From CAIWKO01 sp964469155 (GTDB lineage: Bacteria > Bacteroidota > Bacteroidia > Bacteroidales > CAIWKO01), in NCBI GenBank assembly GCA_964469155.1, contig CAYXXU010000003.1, positions 1 to 64,000 on the forward strand: DNA of 64,000 nucleotides. Direction: 5' to 3'. The translations under genes and the position numbers were made by a program. Shown piece by piece: positions 1-9,756 of the stretch. Below the pieces are notes generated by a model. The model worked only from the letters and a program-made list of their open reading frames with translations. It searched no databases and was not told where the DNA came from. Each line of letters starts with the position of its first letter. The first letter of the stretch is position 1.

Positions 1-231
1 ATAGTTAACCGCAAAGATTCCGCAAAGAAAAGAAACGCAAAGAACGCTAAGAAATCCTGCCATATTGTCAGGCGGGCTTTGCGCACTTTGCGTATAATCT
101 TCGTGTACTTTGCGGTTTCCAAATTACTAATAACAATTATTCGTTCGAAGAAACGCACATAAGGACATGGAAGCGGAAGGAAATATATTTGGTGTCCGTC
201 AGCCGGGGCATTTATTATACTATTCACCTCA
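1..231. repeat. Intergenic MITE-like inverted-repeat block at window start
   Basis: This 231-base stretch lies downstream of the M28 peptidase gene and contains no gene that I can support. The first 120 bases form a long imperfect inverted repeat. AACCGCAAAG at 7-16 is matched exactly by CTTTGCGGTT at 108-117, and ACGCAAAG at 35-42 is matched by CTTTGCGT at 86-93, with further GCAAAG copies between. Such purine-rich GCAAAG-type elements read like a dispersed non-coding repeat or MITE remnant. It might also act as a transcript end for the minus-strand peptidase, but there is no clean hairpin plus U-run. Confidence 0.5.
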
Positions 232-1137
232 TTATCTTCCCGAATTTATCTTTGTAAGGAAATTCAGAATCAGTTTGTCAATGGCAAGCATGGCCTTATA
301 ATTTATCAGGCTTTCGTCGTCGGTAACTTTATGATAATCGTCTTCCATGCCGGTGGTCAGGAACAAAACCGGGATATAACGTGTGGCAAAAGCGCTGTGG
401 TCGCCCAAGGGCAATTCTTTATCACCGGTTTTAATCGGTTGCTGTTTACCGGCAATCGATTTAAAGCTTTGCAACAGGCAGCTATCGTTGCCAGCAACAA
501 ACACGGTTGGATTAACCTTTTCGGCACGGCCCACCATATCGAGGCTGATCATCAGTTTTATGCTGCTGTCGGCCACAATATTGTTCGTCACAAAATATTC
601 CGAGCCAAACAATCCATCTTCATGCCCCGAAAAAGAAACCAATATAAAGTTGAATTGCTGCAGATTCGAAATGCTGATCTGTTTGGCTAACAACAGCATC
701 AGCGCCACCCCGCTGGCATTATCGTCGGCTCCGTTGTGTACTTCGTGCTTGCCAAATGAGCGCGACCTGGTGCCGCCAAAACCCAAATGATCATAATGTG
801 CACCAATAATTACAGTTTCAGCGGCTTTATTGTCAATAAACCCAATAATATTATGGGTTTTGACGGTAACCGAATCTTTGGCATAGGAAAATTCCTGAAA
901 ATAAGAATTGCCGGTAAATGGGCTGATCTTCAGTTTCCGAAACTCTCCGGCTATAAACTCAGCCGCCATCAGGTCGTATGGCGTGTCCGGCCCTCTCCCT
1001 CCCATACTGTCCGATGCCAGCGCCTGGAGGCAATACTTCAGGCAATTGAGATCTTTGCCCGGCCTTTGGGCCATAGCCGAAACAGAAAGCAGCGCAAGAA
1101 AAAATAAAGTAACCTGCAAAATCGATATCTTTTTCAT
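232..1137 (-). CDS. Secreted M28-family zinc aminopeptidase
   Basis: A 301-aa exported metallopeptidase. Residues 1-23 form a signal peptide (MKKIS, hydrophobic core, then AMA-Q). The body has the M28 pattern of a two-zinc aminopeptidase: a GAHYDHLG motif holding the first metal ligands, a HNGADDNASGVA motif with the bridging aspartate, a GHEDGLFGS motif with the catalytic glutamate region, a SLDMVGR segment, and GDHSAF near the C-terminus. Length fits the single-domain secreted members, which trim N-terminal residues from peptides in the periplasm or outside. No type IX sorting tail is visible. The ATG is preceded almost directly by the terminator of the upstream gene, so its own promoter is not obvious. 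Confidence 0.9.
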   Translation of the reverse strand: MKKISILQVTLFFLALLSVSAMAQRPGKDLNCLKYCLQALASDSMGGRGPDTPYDLMAAEFIAGEFRKLKISPFTGNSYFQEFSYAKDSVTVKTHNIIGFIDNKAAETVIIGAHYDHLGFGGTRSRSFGKHEVHNGADDNASGVALMLLLAKQISISNLQQFNFILVSFSGHEDGLFGSEYFVTNNIVADSSIKLMISLDMVGRAEKVNPTVFVAGNDSCLLQSFKSIAGKQQPIKTGDKELPLGDHSAFATRYIPVLFLTTGMEDDYHKVTDDESLINYKAMLAIDKLILNFLTKINSGR

Positions 1138-1162
1138 AAAAAAAGCGGGGGTTACCCGCTTA
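1138..1162 (-). terminator. Rho-independent terminator of the 1189-3315 gene
   Basis: Read on the minus strand, AGCGGG pairs with CCCGCT (1144-1149 with 1155-1160 in plus coordinates) around a 5-nt loop and is followed by a run of seven U at 1138-1144. It ends 3 bases before the ATG of the M28 peptidase gene, so the hairpin also sits in that gene's leader. Confidence 0.7.
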
Positions 1163-1188
1163 GTATTTTAATGTGCAGCCAAATGGAT

Positions 1189-3315
1189 TTAGTTCTTTTT
1201 TGTATCCGTATTCTGCACCGGTGGCGTATCAAACCTGAGTTTGCTGCCGTCCCACCAAATCGGAAGTCCTGATTTTTCTGTATTGTTTTCGTTAAACATC
1301 ACGCGTTTCATATTGGCATCGAAATCTTTATCCTTTAATGCTTCCGGCAGCTTGCTAACCTGGTTGGCATCTACCCTTTTGCCAATGGCAATCCAGGTAA
1401 ATTCAACATTCGACTGCCCGTTATGGAATTCTTTTACGGTGAAACCATCTTTTTCAATTGAAACAATATACAATCCTGCACACTCACCCAAGGCCGAAAC
1501 TGTTATGGTAGGATTATCCTGTTGCGAAAGCAGCTGCAGGAATGAGCGGTCGAAAGTAACTTTGCAGCTTCCGTTGATCAGTTTTGCCTTGCCATCAGAA
1601 TATACTTTTACATCGTTCGAAGTAACCGAATAAGCCGGTGTGCGTTCGTTATTATTGGTAACAATATCGGCCGAAACACCTGAAGTGTATTGATTACCTA
1701 TATTATAAGAGGCATACAATTCGCCCATATTGGTTTGTCCAAGCACCTCGCCTCTTGTCCAGCCGCCCATCACACCACCATAGGATCCAAAGCCTATACC
1801 TTGGATATCGGAGTTGGGCATAAAGCCTGTACCTGTACCTAATCCCCCAGTAGAATGATAATATGCACCATATGCTGCTCCTCCTGCAGAGGAATAATAT
1901 CCTAGTGAGCCCCAGTTTGTTACTGAAACTCCGCCAAAAACTCCACCACTTCTAGTTAACCCAGTTAAATTATAACAAAACCCTGCCACTCCATATGCAT
2001 AGTCGGTATTTACTGTAGTATCGGTTTGTGGGCCTCCTGCATATCCTAATATCCCAGCTCCAACTTGATTTAAGCCATATCCAGTCCCATCTTGGCCAGT
2101 ATTATCAACATAAAGTTTGCACCAATTTAAGTTTGCTGAACTCCCTATTTTACCAATTTGAACTGTTCCGCTCTGTTTTATCCTCATCTTTTCAGATAAA
2201 ACTGAAGGGTAATTATGTGAATTAAATTTTGAGCTATCATTCATTGTAAAGAATTGAATTGCTGTTGGCAGATCAGTTTTATGAGAAGAAACTTGGTCTC
2301 TTATAATTGAAATTTGAGCTTGAGGTCCTGAATAATAACTATCGCGGAAAATCAATTTTGTGATAACCGAGTCCCTTGAAGTAACCTGATTGGACCTTCT
2401 AAAAGAGACTAAAACAGGTTTACCGCTACTGGTATTTCTTATTTCCAGGTCGGTACCTATTAAAGATGTAGGTGATGACTCGCTAGAAATAACAGCCCTG
2501 CCCTGAATAAAAGCAGCCCAGGTACTTGAATTGGTATAATCAGGTGTGCTATTTGTGCCTGTGATACCATATAAGCCATAAGTATTCCCACTACCTGTCC
2601 TATATGCTAAATATCCAGAAACAACATTGGTTACAGAATCAACTCCACCAACACACCAGAAGGCATTTGATGTACCATTTGAAGTGTTAACCACATTTAT
2701 TCCCCTTGCATACTGGCTATTGGATGAAATCCTTATTCCATAAGAATTAGAACTATTTGGGGTCATAATAATATTAATACCATGAGGTTGAGTACTTGCT
2801 CCATTTGCATTCATAGTAATAAGATAATTAGGTACCGGAGTTGTAGTGCTGATTCCAATTCGACCAGTTGTAGTTAACCTCATTAACTCCTTATTATAAG
2901 AAATAATAGGTAAATCATAGATATCCTGAGTTCCCAAAGTCATTTCACTTCCATTATTATTGCCGCCCGTAAGCCACGAAGCACTGGAAGATGTTAAAAA
3001 TCTCACCCAATTCGGGGCTCCTGATGTTCCTGAGTTATAATAATATCCTGCTGTGGATAGACCTCCAGTGCCGTCGTTATAAACTAATAGGCTGGTTGCG
3101 GGCGAAATAATTGTTGTTGCATCATTAACACCAGTCAAGGCAACTCTGGGAATCAGTACTCCTTTTGAAGTTGCGCTTACATCCAATAAAGCCGATGTAT
3201 TTGGAGTAAAAGGGCCTGTAATACTTATACCCACACTTTGCGAAAAAACAAAATTCACCGAAGTCAGCAAAACCAATAAGGTTAGCCCGGAAATTACAGA
3301 ATATATCTTTCTCAT
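1189..3315 (-). CDS. Exported Bacteroidetes tail-fibre-like surface protein, unknown function
   Basis: A 708-aa protein with an N-terminal signal peptide (residues 1-25, ending FVFSQ). The segment just after it, with TSALLDVSATSKGVLIPRV followed by LLVYNDGT and GYYYNSGTSGAPNW, is the recurring opening of large exported Bacteroidetes proteins often annotated as tail-fibre-like or hypothetical. The middle is Gly/Ser/Thr/Asn-rich and probably beta-structured. The C-terminal 110 residues are more charged and globular. I see no type IX sorting tail and no catalytic motif, so export beyond the periplasm is unproven. A terminator lies right after the stop, and 21 bases separate its start from the stop of the next secreted gene upstream, suggesting that the two are co-transcribed. 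Confidence 0.65.
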   Translation of the reverse strand: MRKIYSVISGLTLLVLLTSVNFVFSQSVGISITGPFTPNTSALLDVSATSKGVLIPRVALTGVNDATTIISPATSLLVYNDGTGGLSTAGYYYNSGTSGAPNWVRFLTSSSASWLTGGNNNGSEMTLGTQDIYDLPIISYNKELMRLTTTGRIGISTTTPVPNYLITMNANGASTQPHGINIIMTPNSSNSYGIRISSNSQYARGINVVNTSNGTSNAFWCVGGVDSVTNVVSGYLAYRTGSGNTYGLYGITGTNSTPDYTNSSTWAAFIQGRAVISSESSPTSLIGTDLEIRNTSSGKPVLVSFRRSNQVTSRDSVITKLIFRDSYYSGPQAQISIIRDQVSSHKTDLPTAIQFFTMNDSSKFNSHNYPSVLSEKMRIKQSGTVQIGKIGSSANLNWCKLYVDNTGQDGTGYGLNQVGAGILGYAGGPQTDTTVNTDYAYGVAGFCYNLTGLTRSGGVFGGVSVTNWGSLGYYSSAGGAAYGAYYHSTGGLGTGTGFMPNSDIQGIGFGSYGGVMGGWTRGEVLGQTNMGELYASYNIGNQYTSGVSADIVTNNNERTPAYSVTSNDVKVYSDGKAKLINGSCKVTFDRSFLQLLSQQDNPTITVSALGECAGLYIVSIEKDGFTVKEFHNGQSNVEFTWIAIGKRVDANQVSKLPEALKDKDFDANMKRVMFNENNTEKSGLPIWWDGSKLRFDTPPVQNTDTKKN

Positions 3316-3336
3316 AAGCTGTTGTTATTATAAATT

Positions 3337-4839
3337 TTAGTTCTTTACAATTTTAATATACTTTGAAAAGCCTGCCGCCCTTACCTCCACAAAATACATA
3401 CCGCCAGCCAGTCCACCTAAGTCGAAAGTTGTTTGTAAGGCATGATTTTGAATATCGTTAAAAGTGCGTTCAGCTATCTTATTGCCAACAATATCGAAAA
3501 CATTCAGCTGTGCACCTGTAAAATTAAGATTACCTATACTTAGAGTGACTTCATCTTTAAAAGGATTGGGAAATACATTAACCAACAAATCAGACTGCGA
3601 AGCACAATTAACTGTAACCGGGGCAAAGCTTTTTACATTGCCATCAAAGTCGGTTTGTTTCAGACGGTAATACACATTGTAATCCACGGTGTTTTCATCA
3701 GTATAGGAGTAGTTGTGTATTTGGTTGGAATTGCCGGCGCCCGGTATTGTGGCAATGCTTATCCATTGTATGCCATCCAAACTGCGCTCAATAGTAAAAA
3801 AGTCGTTATTGGTTTCTGAGGCAGTCGACCACTGTATTTTAACCATTTCGTTATGGCAGTTTGCCGAAAAATCAATTAACGAAACCGGCAATGGGTTGAA
3901 AGAATTTTTCGAACCAAAGGTCACCGGGCCATCATTATATAATAGAATTGCAGTGGTATTGGTAATAGAACCGCTTGCCGTTGAACCACTAATAGAGCCT
4001 CCCTTGTCTACCCATTTATCTCCGGTACAATCCTCCCAATGGCCCACCAATAATTCACCGGCAATAACAGAGGCTATACCGCTGCGAGCGCCGTCTTTCC
4101 AATATAAGGTAACATCGGGCGATGAATTGTCGGTAGACAGTATCCAATGCTCAACATAGCTGGTATGATGCATAATATTGACATCACACACATTAAGATT
4201 ATCCGGTGAGGTGGAGAAATTATAATCAGCACCAATTTGAGAAGAAGCAGCGGGAGCGGCTATACCTACGGGTGCCCAGACAATATTACTTCCTGATACT
4301 TCTCCGGTGGGAAAAATAAATGCATTAGTGCCTTTTTTTGTAACGATATTAGCTCCGGTAGTATTTACAAAACTTGTAGCCGAACCACCATTAGGACAAC
4401 TTGAACCATTATTAAAAATAAGGGAGCCCCCGTTATAATTTACAATTCCATTATTAAAAGTTCCGGTGCCATTAATTTCTATATCATCATTCAGATAAAT
4501 ATCAGTTGTTCCAACAGCCGTATTTTCCAATGTTAAATTATAGAAACCTCCGGTACCTGTACCCGTCCAATAAATATCCTGTTGGTTGGCACCATTTAAG
4601 ATAACCGTACCTGTAGCAGGGCCAAAGACTGCACTGTTCGTAAAATCACCGGTTAAATACAAACTACCATTAACATCAGTAGTGGCTGAACTTTTATTGA
4701 TAAAGTCTCCGTTAGTACCACCACTAATGGTGATTGCTGTAGATGGCGATATTACCATGTAGGCCCCATTATTCTGGAGTCCTTGTCCAAAAACCGATAC
4801 ACTGATAAAAAAGAATAAAAACGTGAAGGATTTACTCAT
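3337..4839 (-). CDS. Secreted protein with type IX secretion C-terminal sorting domain
   Basis: A 500-aa protein with a signal peptide (residues 1-19, ending SVFGQ) and a C-terminal type A sorting domain over about the last 80 residues. The tail starts at VNVFPNPFKDEVTL and closes with GGMYFVEV and the short basic end YIKIVKN, which is the usual signature recognised by the PorU sortase on the outer membrane. The N-terminal part is a Gly/Asn/Thr-rich beta-repeat region. A fibronectin-like module (VKIQWSTASETNNDFFTIERS) sits immediately before the tail, as is common in these proteins. It lies upstream of the 708-aa exported protein in the same orientation and is probably a surface-anchored adhesin or structural protein. 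No enzyme motif is visible. Confidence 0.8.
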   Translation of the reverse strand: MSKSFTFLFFFISVSVFGQGLQNNGAYMVISPSTAITISGGTNGDFINKSSATTDVNGSLYLTGDFTNSAVFGPATGTVILNGANQQDIYWTGTGTGGFYNLTLENTAVGTTDIYLNDDIEINGTGTFNNGIVNYNGGSLIFNNGSSCPNGGSATSFVNTTGANIVTKKGTNAFIFPTGEVSGSNIVWAPVGIAAPAASSQIGADYNFSTSPDNLNVCDVNIMHHTSYVEHWILSTDNSSPDVTLYWKDGARSGIASVIAGELLVGHWEDCTGDKWVDKGGSISGSTASGSITNTTAILLYNDGPVTFGSKNSFNPLPVSLIDFSANCHNEMVKIQWSTASETNNDFFTIERSLDGIQWISIATIPGAGNSNQIHNYSYTDENTVDYNVYYRLKQTDFDGNVKSFAPVTVNCASQSDLLVNVFPNPFKDEVTLSIGNLNFTGAQLNVFDIVGNKIAERTFNDIQNHALQTTFDLGGLAGGMYFVEVRAAGFSKYIKIVKN

Positions 4840-5447
4840 GTAGGATTTAATTTTTAAACATTAAAAAAATTAAAATCAACCAAAGATAACAATTTTATGC
4901 CAACAAACCAAAACAAATTTAAATAATTTTTCGAACCTGAAACACAAATTCTAAAATAATTTTATTTTTTAGTGAAACACGTATAAGTGTTTGGAAAACT
5001 GTAATTTCAGTTTGTCATAAAAATTTATGATTTCCTGTTTGAAATACCTTCTTTCACCATTAAAATTTAGATTTTCATAAAGTATTCCTGATGCACCCTA
5101 TTCCTAAACTTTTATCAACCCAATCATGATTCCACTCCGATAAGTCAAAAAAAATAAAAACGCCACAGATTCGCAGATTAAAAAAATGAACAGCACAATT
5201 ATAATATGATTACCGCAGACCAGTTTACTTCGTAAACTACTTAAATGCAAACATTGCAAGATTTTTTAAGGGTAAGAAATCTTGCAATCTGCGTAATTCT
5301 TACTAATTTATTATCTGCTTTATTATCTGCGAATCTGCGGCATAAAATTAAAAGTGTTTAATCCAAGTGTCCTCAATCATGTAATTTTTAAAAAAAGAGG
5401 CTGTCAAAGTATCATGACAGCCCCTGCATTTTGGTTTTTTATAAAAA
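4840..5447. repeat. 608-base intergenic region with nested inverted repeats
   Basis: No supportable gene. An inverted repeat pairs positions 5162-5178 (GCCACAGATTCGCAGAT) with 5325-5341 (16 of 17 bases complementary). Inside it lie a perfect 11-bp hairpin, TTGCAAGATTT at 5254-5264 with AAATCTTGCAA at 5277-5287, and a 7-bp hairpin AGTTTAC/GTAAACT at 5222-5238. The compact 180-base element with nested hairpins is MITE-like or a dispersed non-coding repeat. The bases 4840-5160 are AT-rich and hold the divergent leader of the 3337-4839 gene, without a clear promoter match. Confidence 0.55.
5385..5425 (-). terminator. Rho-independent terminator of the 5448-8738 gene
   Basis: An 8-bp perfect stem, GGCTGTCA at 5399-5406 with TGACAGCC at 5415-5422, closes an 8-nt loop. 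Read on the minus strand it is followed by a T-rich tract (5385-5396), the classic intrinsic terminator layout directly after the stop codon of the large secreted protein. Confidence 0.8.
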
Positions 5448-8400
5448 TTAATTCCCGATAATAATTTTTTGGATATTAATTCCTTTGGCTGTTTCGGTCT
5501 TTACAAAATAAATACCCGAACTAAAACTGCCGGTGTAAATAATGGTTTGTGAGGAATGAGAGGTTGTTGAATAAACAACCGAACCATAAGTATTTAACAC
5601 AGTGATGTTGGATTCATCACTATCCGTAATAACAGTAAATTTATCGGTGGCCGGATTAGGAATGATTGAAATGGCCGGCTGCTGCTCTATGGTTTCAACG
5701 CCGGTAACATCACTTACATTAATGTCGTCGAGATACAGAATATATTCGTCGGCTGCACTGTAGCACTGGAATCCGAGATAATAAATTCCGGTTGAAGGAA
5801 CAGTGAAAGTGGCAGTACCCTGAAGATAACTTGTCGAAACTATATTAGAATGATTTGCTAACAGAGTGGTTAAAGCTGCCACAGTGTTGTCAGTTCCGAT
5901 AAAAACCTTCATTTTCTCTGGATAAGTTGCTGAAGCTGCTTTGTAATAATAAGAAAGCTGGTATGTTTTTGCAGCATCCAGATTGAAACACGAAGTGATC
6001 AGCCAGTCATTTGCAGCAGAAGATACGTTATAGGTATAAGTCATACAGTAAGGGGCCGTGTTTCCGCCTGAAGCTGTTATTTCCCATTGGTAGGCATCGT
6101 TGTTGGCATCCACTATACTCCACCCCTCCATATTCTCGGTAGGTTCGAATCCCATTGCAAAAGGAGCTGCCACCGGAATAATATGGGTAATCGTTTCCGT
6201 AACCGTATCGTTCGAAGTAACCACGTCGCCTGCAAGGTGAGTATAAACCACCAGGGTATGAGGTCCTCCGGTGGCAAGATTGATAGCTGTGCTGAAATTG
6301 TGTGCAGCAATACCTCCGGGTGCAATGGTACCGCTTATCGTTTCAGTAACAGGCGCTCCACCATCCAGCGTATAAGTCACCTGCAAACCGGTAATAGAAC
6401 TGGATCCATAATTCATTACACGTATTCCGGGGGTTTCAGAACCCAGTCCACATGCTGAAACCGGACTATCAACCGATATAACTCCTGCATCAATCAAAGC
6501 TACCGGGCCGGGGAATGGTATGGCAAATCCTGTAATTTCAGCACCGTGTAAGAATGGTCCTATCAGGCTTGTACTTCCGGTAGCGGTATTAACGGTTCTA
6601 AGTTCACCCGAAGCCGATGTGTTATTGTAGGCTGCCATATAACAAACTCCGCTCAACTGATCAAATTCCATATCCTGAGCATAGGCAGCATCAAATCCAA
6701 TATTGCCTATAGCTGTAACAACCCCGGTGGTTTTATTTACAGCATACAGAGAATCGTTCGTAATGCTAACCCCAAATAACTGTCCTGAAGGACTACAGGC
6801 AAGGTTAATCAATAGCTGTGGTGTACTTTGACCAATCAGAGTAGCAGCGCCACTTCCGATGTTTACCTTATAAAGAGAGGTATTGACTCCGTCCCATGCC
6901 ACACCATACATAATACTGCTGGTCCAATCATAAGCAATACCCGAAAGCGCCACACCCGTATTTCCGATTATGGTTCTGGCACCGGTAAGAGTATCTATGG
7001 TAACCAAAGCATTATCTGTAGAAACTACTCCATACCATTTATTCATTGCACCCCAGGTTCCTGCACCAATAAAGTTCATGGTGGATTGATTGGCGAGCGA
7101 AGTAATCATAAAAGGTGTTTGCAGGTATGTAACAGCCGGACCCACAGGCAAGGCTCCTGTGGTTGCAGGATCATAGGCTACATAACCCAAAACTTTAACC
7201 AGATTTTGAATATCGATAACCTGCGACAGGGTATCATTACTGTGAACTGAATCAGCCGGCAGAGATGAATAAACCTTAATGGTGTAATTTCCGAGTGTAG
7301 CATTCCAGGGGTCAAAAGTAAGCTGCTGACTGGCCCCGGGAGCGAGGTTATTAATGGTTTTTGTCGAGGTGTAGCCTCCCGTTATATTCATAGTAACATT
7401 AACAGTAGTTGCAAGGGTTCCGTTATTGATAAAGGTTGCCTTGGGTGATAAACTACCAGGCCCGCTGACAGGTGGTTCATCAATTGAAACACCGGCTATA
7501 TCCCACAAATTTTTAACCGTGGCAATCAAAGTGTCATTTAAATGGTTTCCATCACCCCCCAGACCTGTGTAAACTGTAATGTGATAAATATGTCCGGGGA
7601 TAGAAAAATCATGAGGGGTTGAAAAGGTAAAATTCATTGTTGAATAGGCAGGAATACTGGCGCTAACCATGTCATTCACCTCAGGACCACCATCGATCCT
7701 ATACGACACCGGAATGTTATTATGTGCAATGCTGTCGAAATTTCTTATAACAACTTTTATCGAATCAGCATTGGTAAGAACCGCTGAACTCAAAGGATAT
7801 AACAAGGACGTAACTCCCATATCATTCGGAAAAACAGCGAGGTCTTTCAATTCGAGCCCCCAAAATTTTTGGTTTTGTATGACTCCTATCAAGGATGCTT
7901 TATTGGGGACGATTCCTTCGGCAATGCATAAACCGCCGGCCAGATTTCCCGTGGGTACGGTAACCACCGAAGTAACATCAAAATTCACAGCGGTGGGCGC
8001 CCCTGTCGATATTTTGACCTGAGCCAGATCGTTTCCGTTGGCAGAAGTTTGCCTGTACAGCCAGATATAAGGACCACCCGGGGTATAATTGTCGTATGCA
8101 GAACCATAAATATCAGTCTGAAGATGTGTAGTAGCAGGAATGGTAGCGATAATTGCACCTGACATATTTACCAGTGTAAAATCAGTATCCCAGTTTCCAC
8201 ACCAAAAAGCATTCTGTCCGGGATCATAACAAATATGCCGCACAACCAGACTGGTAGGGCCAGTGATGGTAGCAACCAAAGTATGAGAAGTAAAATTCAT
8301 CTTATAAATCAGGTTGGCTGCAGCCCCCCCATAAAAATACTGGCCGTCATAAGCCAGATCTCTGATATTTGCAACACCGGCAATGGAAAAACTGTCGACC

Positions 8401-8738
8401 AGAGCTCCGGTAAGATTATATCTGTAAAACTGGTTGCTATTCCATCTTGTAATATAGAAATAGTCCCCATCAGTTTCAATTCCTGCCGTACCATTTCCCA
8501 GCAATGGATATTGAAACTGCAGATCAAAAAGTGCTTTGGGATTTTCATTGTTTATACCCAAGCCATACCCGTAACTCACTTCGGAAACAGGGTTTGGTTG
8601 TAAATGGGATGAAATAAGCAGTCGTCCGGTCGGATCATCAATTTTCTTTGTCGGACCGGTGGAAGATTGTCCATAGATTACTGCACCTGAAAGGATGGTT
8701 AACAGAATAACTGATAACATTTTTCTGATAGAATTCAT
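5448..8738 (-). CDS. Large secreted protein with CARDB-like repeats and type IX sorting domain
   Basis: A 1096-aa exported protein. Residues 1-23 are a signal peptide ending VIYGQ. Residues about 80-290 look like a beta-propeller-type domain (repeated YDGQYFYGG, VRHICYDPG and similar blades). Three segments read like CARDB/Ig-like modules with the VRNFDSIAHNNIPVSYRIDGG and VTYTLDGGAPVTETISG patterns, each with a LNDTL or SNDTV end. A second propeller-like part lies between them. Near residues 870-1010 a jelly-roll module contains AYCMTYTYN and LITSCFNLDAAKTYQLSYYYK, as in choice-of-anchor or MAM-like modules. The C-terminal 75 residues (AISIIPNPATDKFTV to GINIQKIIIGN) are a type A sorting tail. 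It is likely displayed on the cell surface. The ligand is unknown. Confidence 0.8.
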   Translation of the reverse strand: MNSIRKMLSVILLTILSGAVIYGQSSTGPTKKIDDPTGRLLISSHLQPNPVSEVSYGYGLGINNENPKALFDLQFQYPLLGNGTAGIETDGDYFYITRWNSNQFYRYNLTGALVDSFSIAGVANIRDLAYDGQYFYGGAAANLIYKMNFTSHTLVATITGPTSLVVRHICYDPGQNAFWCGNWDTDFTLVNMSGAIIATIPATTHLQTDIYGSAYDNYTPGGPYIWLYRQTSANGNDLAQVKISTGAPTAVNFDVTSVVTVPTGNLAGGLCIAEGIVPNKASLIGVIQNQKFWGLELKDLAVFPNDMGVTSLLYPLSSAVLTNADSIKVVIRNFDSIAHNNIPVSYRIDGGPEVNDMVSASIPAYSTMNFTFSTPHDFSIPGHIYHITVYTGLGGDGNHLNDTLIATVKNLWDIAGVSIDEPPVSGPGSLSPKATFINNGTLATTVNVTMNITGGYTSTKTINNLAPGASQQLTFDPWNATLGNYTIKVYSSLPADSVHSNDTLSQVIDIQNLVKVLGYVAYDPATTGALPVGPAVTYLQTPFMITSLANQSTMNFIGAGTWGAMNKWYGVVSTDNALVTIDTLTGARTIIGNTGVALSGIAYDWTSSIMYGVAWDGVNTSLYKVNIGSGAATLIGQSTPQLLINLACSPSGQLFGVSITNDSLYAVNKTTGVVTAIGNIGFDAAYAQDMEFDQLSGVCYMAAYNNTSASGELRTVNTATGSTSLIGPFLHGAEITGFAIPFPGPVALIDAGVISVDSPVSACGLGSETPGIRVMNYGSSSITGLQVTYTLDGGAPVTETISGTIAPGGIAAHNFSTAINLATGGPHTLVVYTHLAGDVVTSNDTVTETITHIIPVAAPFAMGFEPTENMEGWSIVDANNDAYQWEITASGGNTAPYCMTYTYNVSSAANDWLITSCFNLDAAKTYQLSYYYKAASATYPEKMKVFIGTDNTVAALTTLLANHSNIVSTSYLQGTATFTVPSTGIYYLGFQCYSAADEYILYLDDINVSDVTGVETIEQQPAISIIPNPATDKFTVITDSDESNITVLNTYGSVVYSTTSHSSQTIIYTGSFSSGIYFVKTETAKGINIQKIIIGN

Positions 8739-8839
8739 AAGTTTGGTTTTTTTAAGATTAGATTATTGCTGAAACAAAAATACATTTTTTTTTATAGAAA
8801 AAATAAATTAACAAACTATTAATGTAATTAACTGATAAG

Positions 8840-8868
8840 TTGCCCTTAAAAAAGATTTGCTACCTTTG
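8840..8868 (+). promoter_or_regulatory. Bacteroidetes-type promoter upstream of glsA-like gene
   Basis: TTG at 8840-8842 is followed by 18 bases and then TACCTTTG at 8861-8868, matching the Bacteroidetes sigma-ABfr consensus (-33 TTTG, -7 TAnnTTTG). The expected transcript start, about 8875, leaves a leader of roughly 10 bases before the ATG at 8886. Confidence 0.6.
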
Positions 8869-8885
8869 CCAAGGAAAAAATAAAG

Positions 8886-9755
8886 ATGCAGACATTTGGA
8901 ATAAAATCTGAAAACAATGTTTCGGATAAATTAATTGACATTAGGAAAGTAATCGGGAATAAGAACCCCAGATTACTGAAAGTACTGCCTTTTTTCATTT
9001 TAAATTACCTGAAACGCATACTGCACGAAGATGAAATAAATAGGTTCATCAATAAGCATTCTGATAAATACGGGCTGGACTTTGTTGAACAGATCATTTT
9101 AGAATTTTCTAAATCTGTTGAGGTTCATGGGATAGAGAATATCCCGACTGAAGAAAGGATAATTATTGCCTCCAATCATCCCTTGGGTGGTCTGGATGGT
9201 GTTGCTTTAATGCACGTTGCCGGGAAAGTTCGCAAAGACATTCTTTTCCCGGTAAATGATATTCTGATGAATCTGCAAAATATAAAAAACCTGTTTATTC
9301 CTATAAACAAACACGGAACCAATGCACAGAATCTCAGAATCATTAATGAAACCTTTGCCTCTGATGTATCTGTACTATATTTTCCTGCCGGATTATGCTC
9401 CAGAAAACAAAATCATAATGTAATAAAAGATCTGGAATGGAAAAAAACCTTTATTTCGTATGCTAAAAAATATAAAAGAAATATTATTCCAACTTTTATT
9501 GAAGGTCGGAATTCGGATTTTTTCTATAATTTAGCAAATTTTAGAAAAAGAATAGGGCTTAAACAGAATATTGAAATGCTGTATCTTGTTGATGAGTTTT
9601 ATAAACAAAAAGATAAAATCTTACATATTTATTTTGGAAAGTCTATTGCTTATACAGTTTTTGATAAAAGATATTCAGATAATGAGTGGGCAGCCAGAGT
9701 TAAAGAACATGTTTATAGGCTTAAAGAAAATAACCGGATAGAATTTGAATTATAA
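8886..9755 (+). CDS. glsA: PlsC-like acyltransferase, probable glycine-lipid O-acyltransferase
   Basis: A 289-aa cytoplasmic-membrane acyltransferase. The 1-acylglycerol-phosphate acyltransferase motif appears as SNHPLGGLDG, with His98 and Asp104 as the presumed catalytic pair. This form with one extra residue is the variant seen in Bacteroidetes members. FIPINKHGTN and VLYFPAGLCSR are the following substrate-binding motifs. It is immediately followed by a GNAT-type N-acyltransferase. In Bacteroides the equivalent pair, GlsB and GlsA, makes glycine lipids: GlsB N-acylates glycine and GlsA adds the second acyl chain. The symbol rests on gene order plus motifs. An alternative is a general lysophospholipid or ornithine-lipid acyltransferase. 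The promoter at 8840-8868 should drive the pair. Confidence 0.7.
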   Translation: MQTFGIKSENNVSDKLIDIRKVIGNKNPRLLKVLPFFILNYLKRILHEDEINRFINKHSDKYGLDFVEQIILEFSKSVEVHGIENIPTEERIIIASNHPLGGLDGVALMHVAGKVRKDILFPVNDILMNLQNIKNLFIPINKHGTNAQNLRIINETFASDVSVLYFPAGLCSRKQNHNVIKDLEWKKTFISYAKKYKRNIIPTFIEGRNSDFFYNLANFRKRIGLKQNIEMLYLVDEFYKQKDKILHIYFGKSIAYTVFDKRYSDNEWAARVKEHVYRLKENNRIEFEL

Positions 9756-9756
9756 A

